Assembly: GCA_947624755.1 (NCBI GenBank)
Contig: CANQLQ010000118.1
Span: 1-6,450 of the forward strand
Source: an uncultured Clostridia bacterium
GTDB taxonomy: Bacteria; Bacillota; Clostridia; Oscillospirales; Acutalibacteraceae
Length of the DNA stretch: 6,450 nucleotides
Direction of reading: 5' to 3'
Shown: positions 6,221 to 6,450 of the stretch, one piece after another
Position numbering within the stretch: position 1 is the first letter of the stretch
Layout: each line of letters begins with the position of its first letter
The notes under the pieces: generated by a model
Databases searched by the model: none
The model's input: only the letters and a program-made list of their open reading frames with translations
Told to the model about the DNA's origin: nothing
Position numbers and translations under genes: made by a program

Positions 6221-6413
6221 TTTTCTACTCCTTAGGAATCAGTGATTAATACAAGCTGCCATACTTGACGGTAAATTATTCCGTCATTTTGCCCAAAAAT
6301 TCTCGTTAATACACATAGTATTGACTTAAATTTTTGGAATATAAAAAGATGTTTTCAAATTAGGGACAAAGTATTTTCGCGGTGTAAAATTATAATTTTA
6401 TATAATTTCTATC
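6221..6413 (-). promoter_or_regulatory. Upstream region of the esterase gene
   Basis: This AT-rich stretch lies before the esterase start. It contains the strong TAAGGAG ribosome binding site (6228-6234, read on the - strand), the inverted repeat at 6266-6286 and a 16-bp AT-only palindrome TAAAATTATAATTTTA (6385-6400). Several weak -10-like sequences occur on the - strand (for example TACTAT, and TATTAA with a TTTACC 18 bases before it), but none has a convincing -35 at the right distance, so I do not name a promoter. No small gene is supported here. Confidence 0.45.
6266..6286. repeat. Inverted repeat upstream of the esterase gene, possible operator
   Basis: TGACGG (6266-6271) and CCGTCA (6281-6286) are perfect 6-bp arms separated by 9 A/T-only bases except none other. 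The centre lies about 56 bases before the esterase ATG. The roughly 15-base arm-to-arm spacing could suit a dimeric regulator, or the arms could form a hairpin in the mRNA leader. No regulator gene is adjacent. Confidence 0.35.
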
Positions 6414-6450
6414 CCGCGTAATTCCTGCGGGCGATGCCCGCCGCGTAATT
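6414..6450. repeat. GC-rich palindrome flanked by 10-bp direct repeats, cut by window edge
   Basis: CCGCGTAATT occurs at 6414-6423 and again at 6441-6450, a 27-base period. Between them is the hairpin GCGGGC-gat-GCCCGC (6427-6441), whose last base overlaps the second copy. The GGGCGA core recalls the palindrome at 192-213. It may be a dispersed intergenic repeat or the first unit of a short tandem array continuing to the right. Confidence 0.5.

Noticed and set aside
6321..6345. TTGACT followed by TATAAA as a + strand promoter
   Set aside because: The spacing is only about 13 bases and no + strand gene follows inside the window.
6414..6450. CRISPR array start
   Set aside because: Only one 27-base period with a palindromic interior is visible; there is no distinct spacer and no cas gene.

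Overview
The window looks like chromosomal DNA from an endospore-forming member of the Clostridia. The DNA is AT-rich. It carries the sporulation pair spoIIGA-sigE, Gram-positive style Shine-Dalgarno sites, and GC-rich palindromes in otherwise AT-rich gaps. The lineage below Clostridia is a guess; an Oscillospirales/Ruminococcaceae-type genome fits but is not proved.

Layout: positions 1-340 hold no gene I can support, but contain a 9-bp hairpin and a GC-rich palindrome that looks like a dispersed intergenic repeat. A sigma-A type promoter (318-346) then leads into two flavoprotein genes on the + strand: a HI0933/BaiN-family NAD(P)/FAD-dependent oxidoreductase (377-1627) and a COG2509-type FAD-dependent dehydrogenase (1655-3250). 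An 18-bp perfect palindrome separates them. A 110-base AT-rich gap with a possible Spo0A box precedes spoIIGA (3361-4236), the membrane aspartic protease that activates pro-sigma-E. It overlaps sigE (4229-4954) by 8 bases. A strong hairpin at 4957-4995, usable in both directions, ends sigE and also the convergent gene. That gene (6220-5000, - strand) encodes a membrane-anchored SGNH/GDSL esterase resembling carbohydrate esterase family 2. The right edge (6221-6450) is its upstream region, with inverted repeats and part of a GC-rich repeat that runs out of the window.

How the genes work together: spoIIGA and sigE form one functional module. After asymmetric septation SpoIIGA cuts the N-terminal pro-sequence from sigma-E, which then runs mother-cell transcription. 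No sigG follows sigE, unlike the common spoIIGA-sigE-sigG order. The two flavoproteins may share a transcript and could read through toward spoIIGA, since I see no terminator in between, but no functional link is evident. The esterase is a separate unit, probably acting on acetylated polysaccharide outside the membrane.

I found no convincing undescribed system. The best leads are the hairpin that may bring a distant ribosome binding site close to the second gene's start, the repeat elements at both edges, the missing sigG, and the one-residue-shorter Asp/His block in the esterase.
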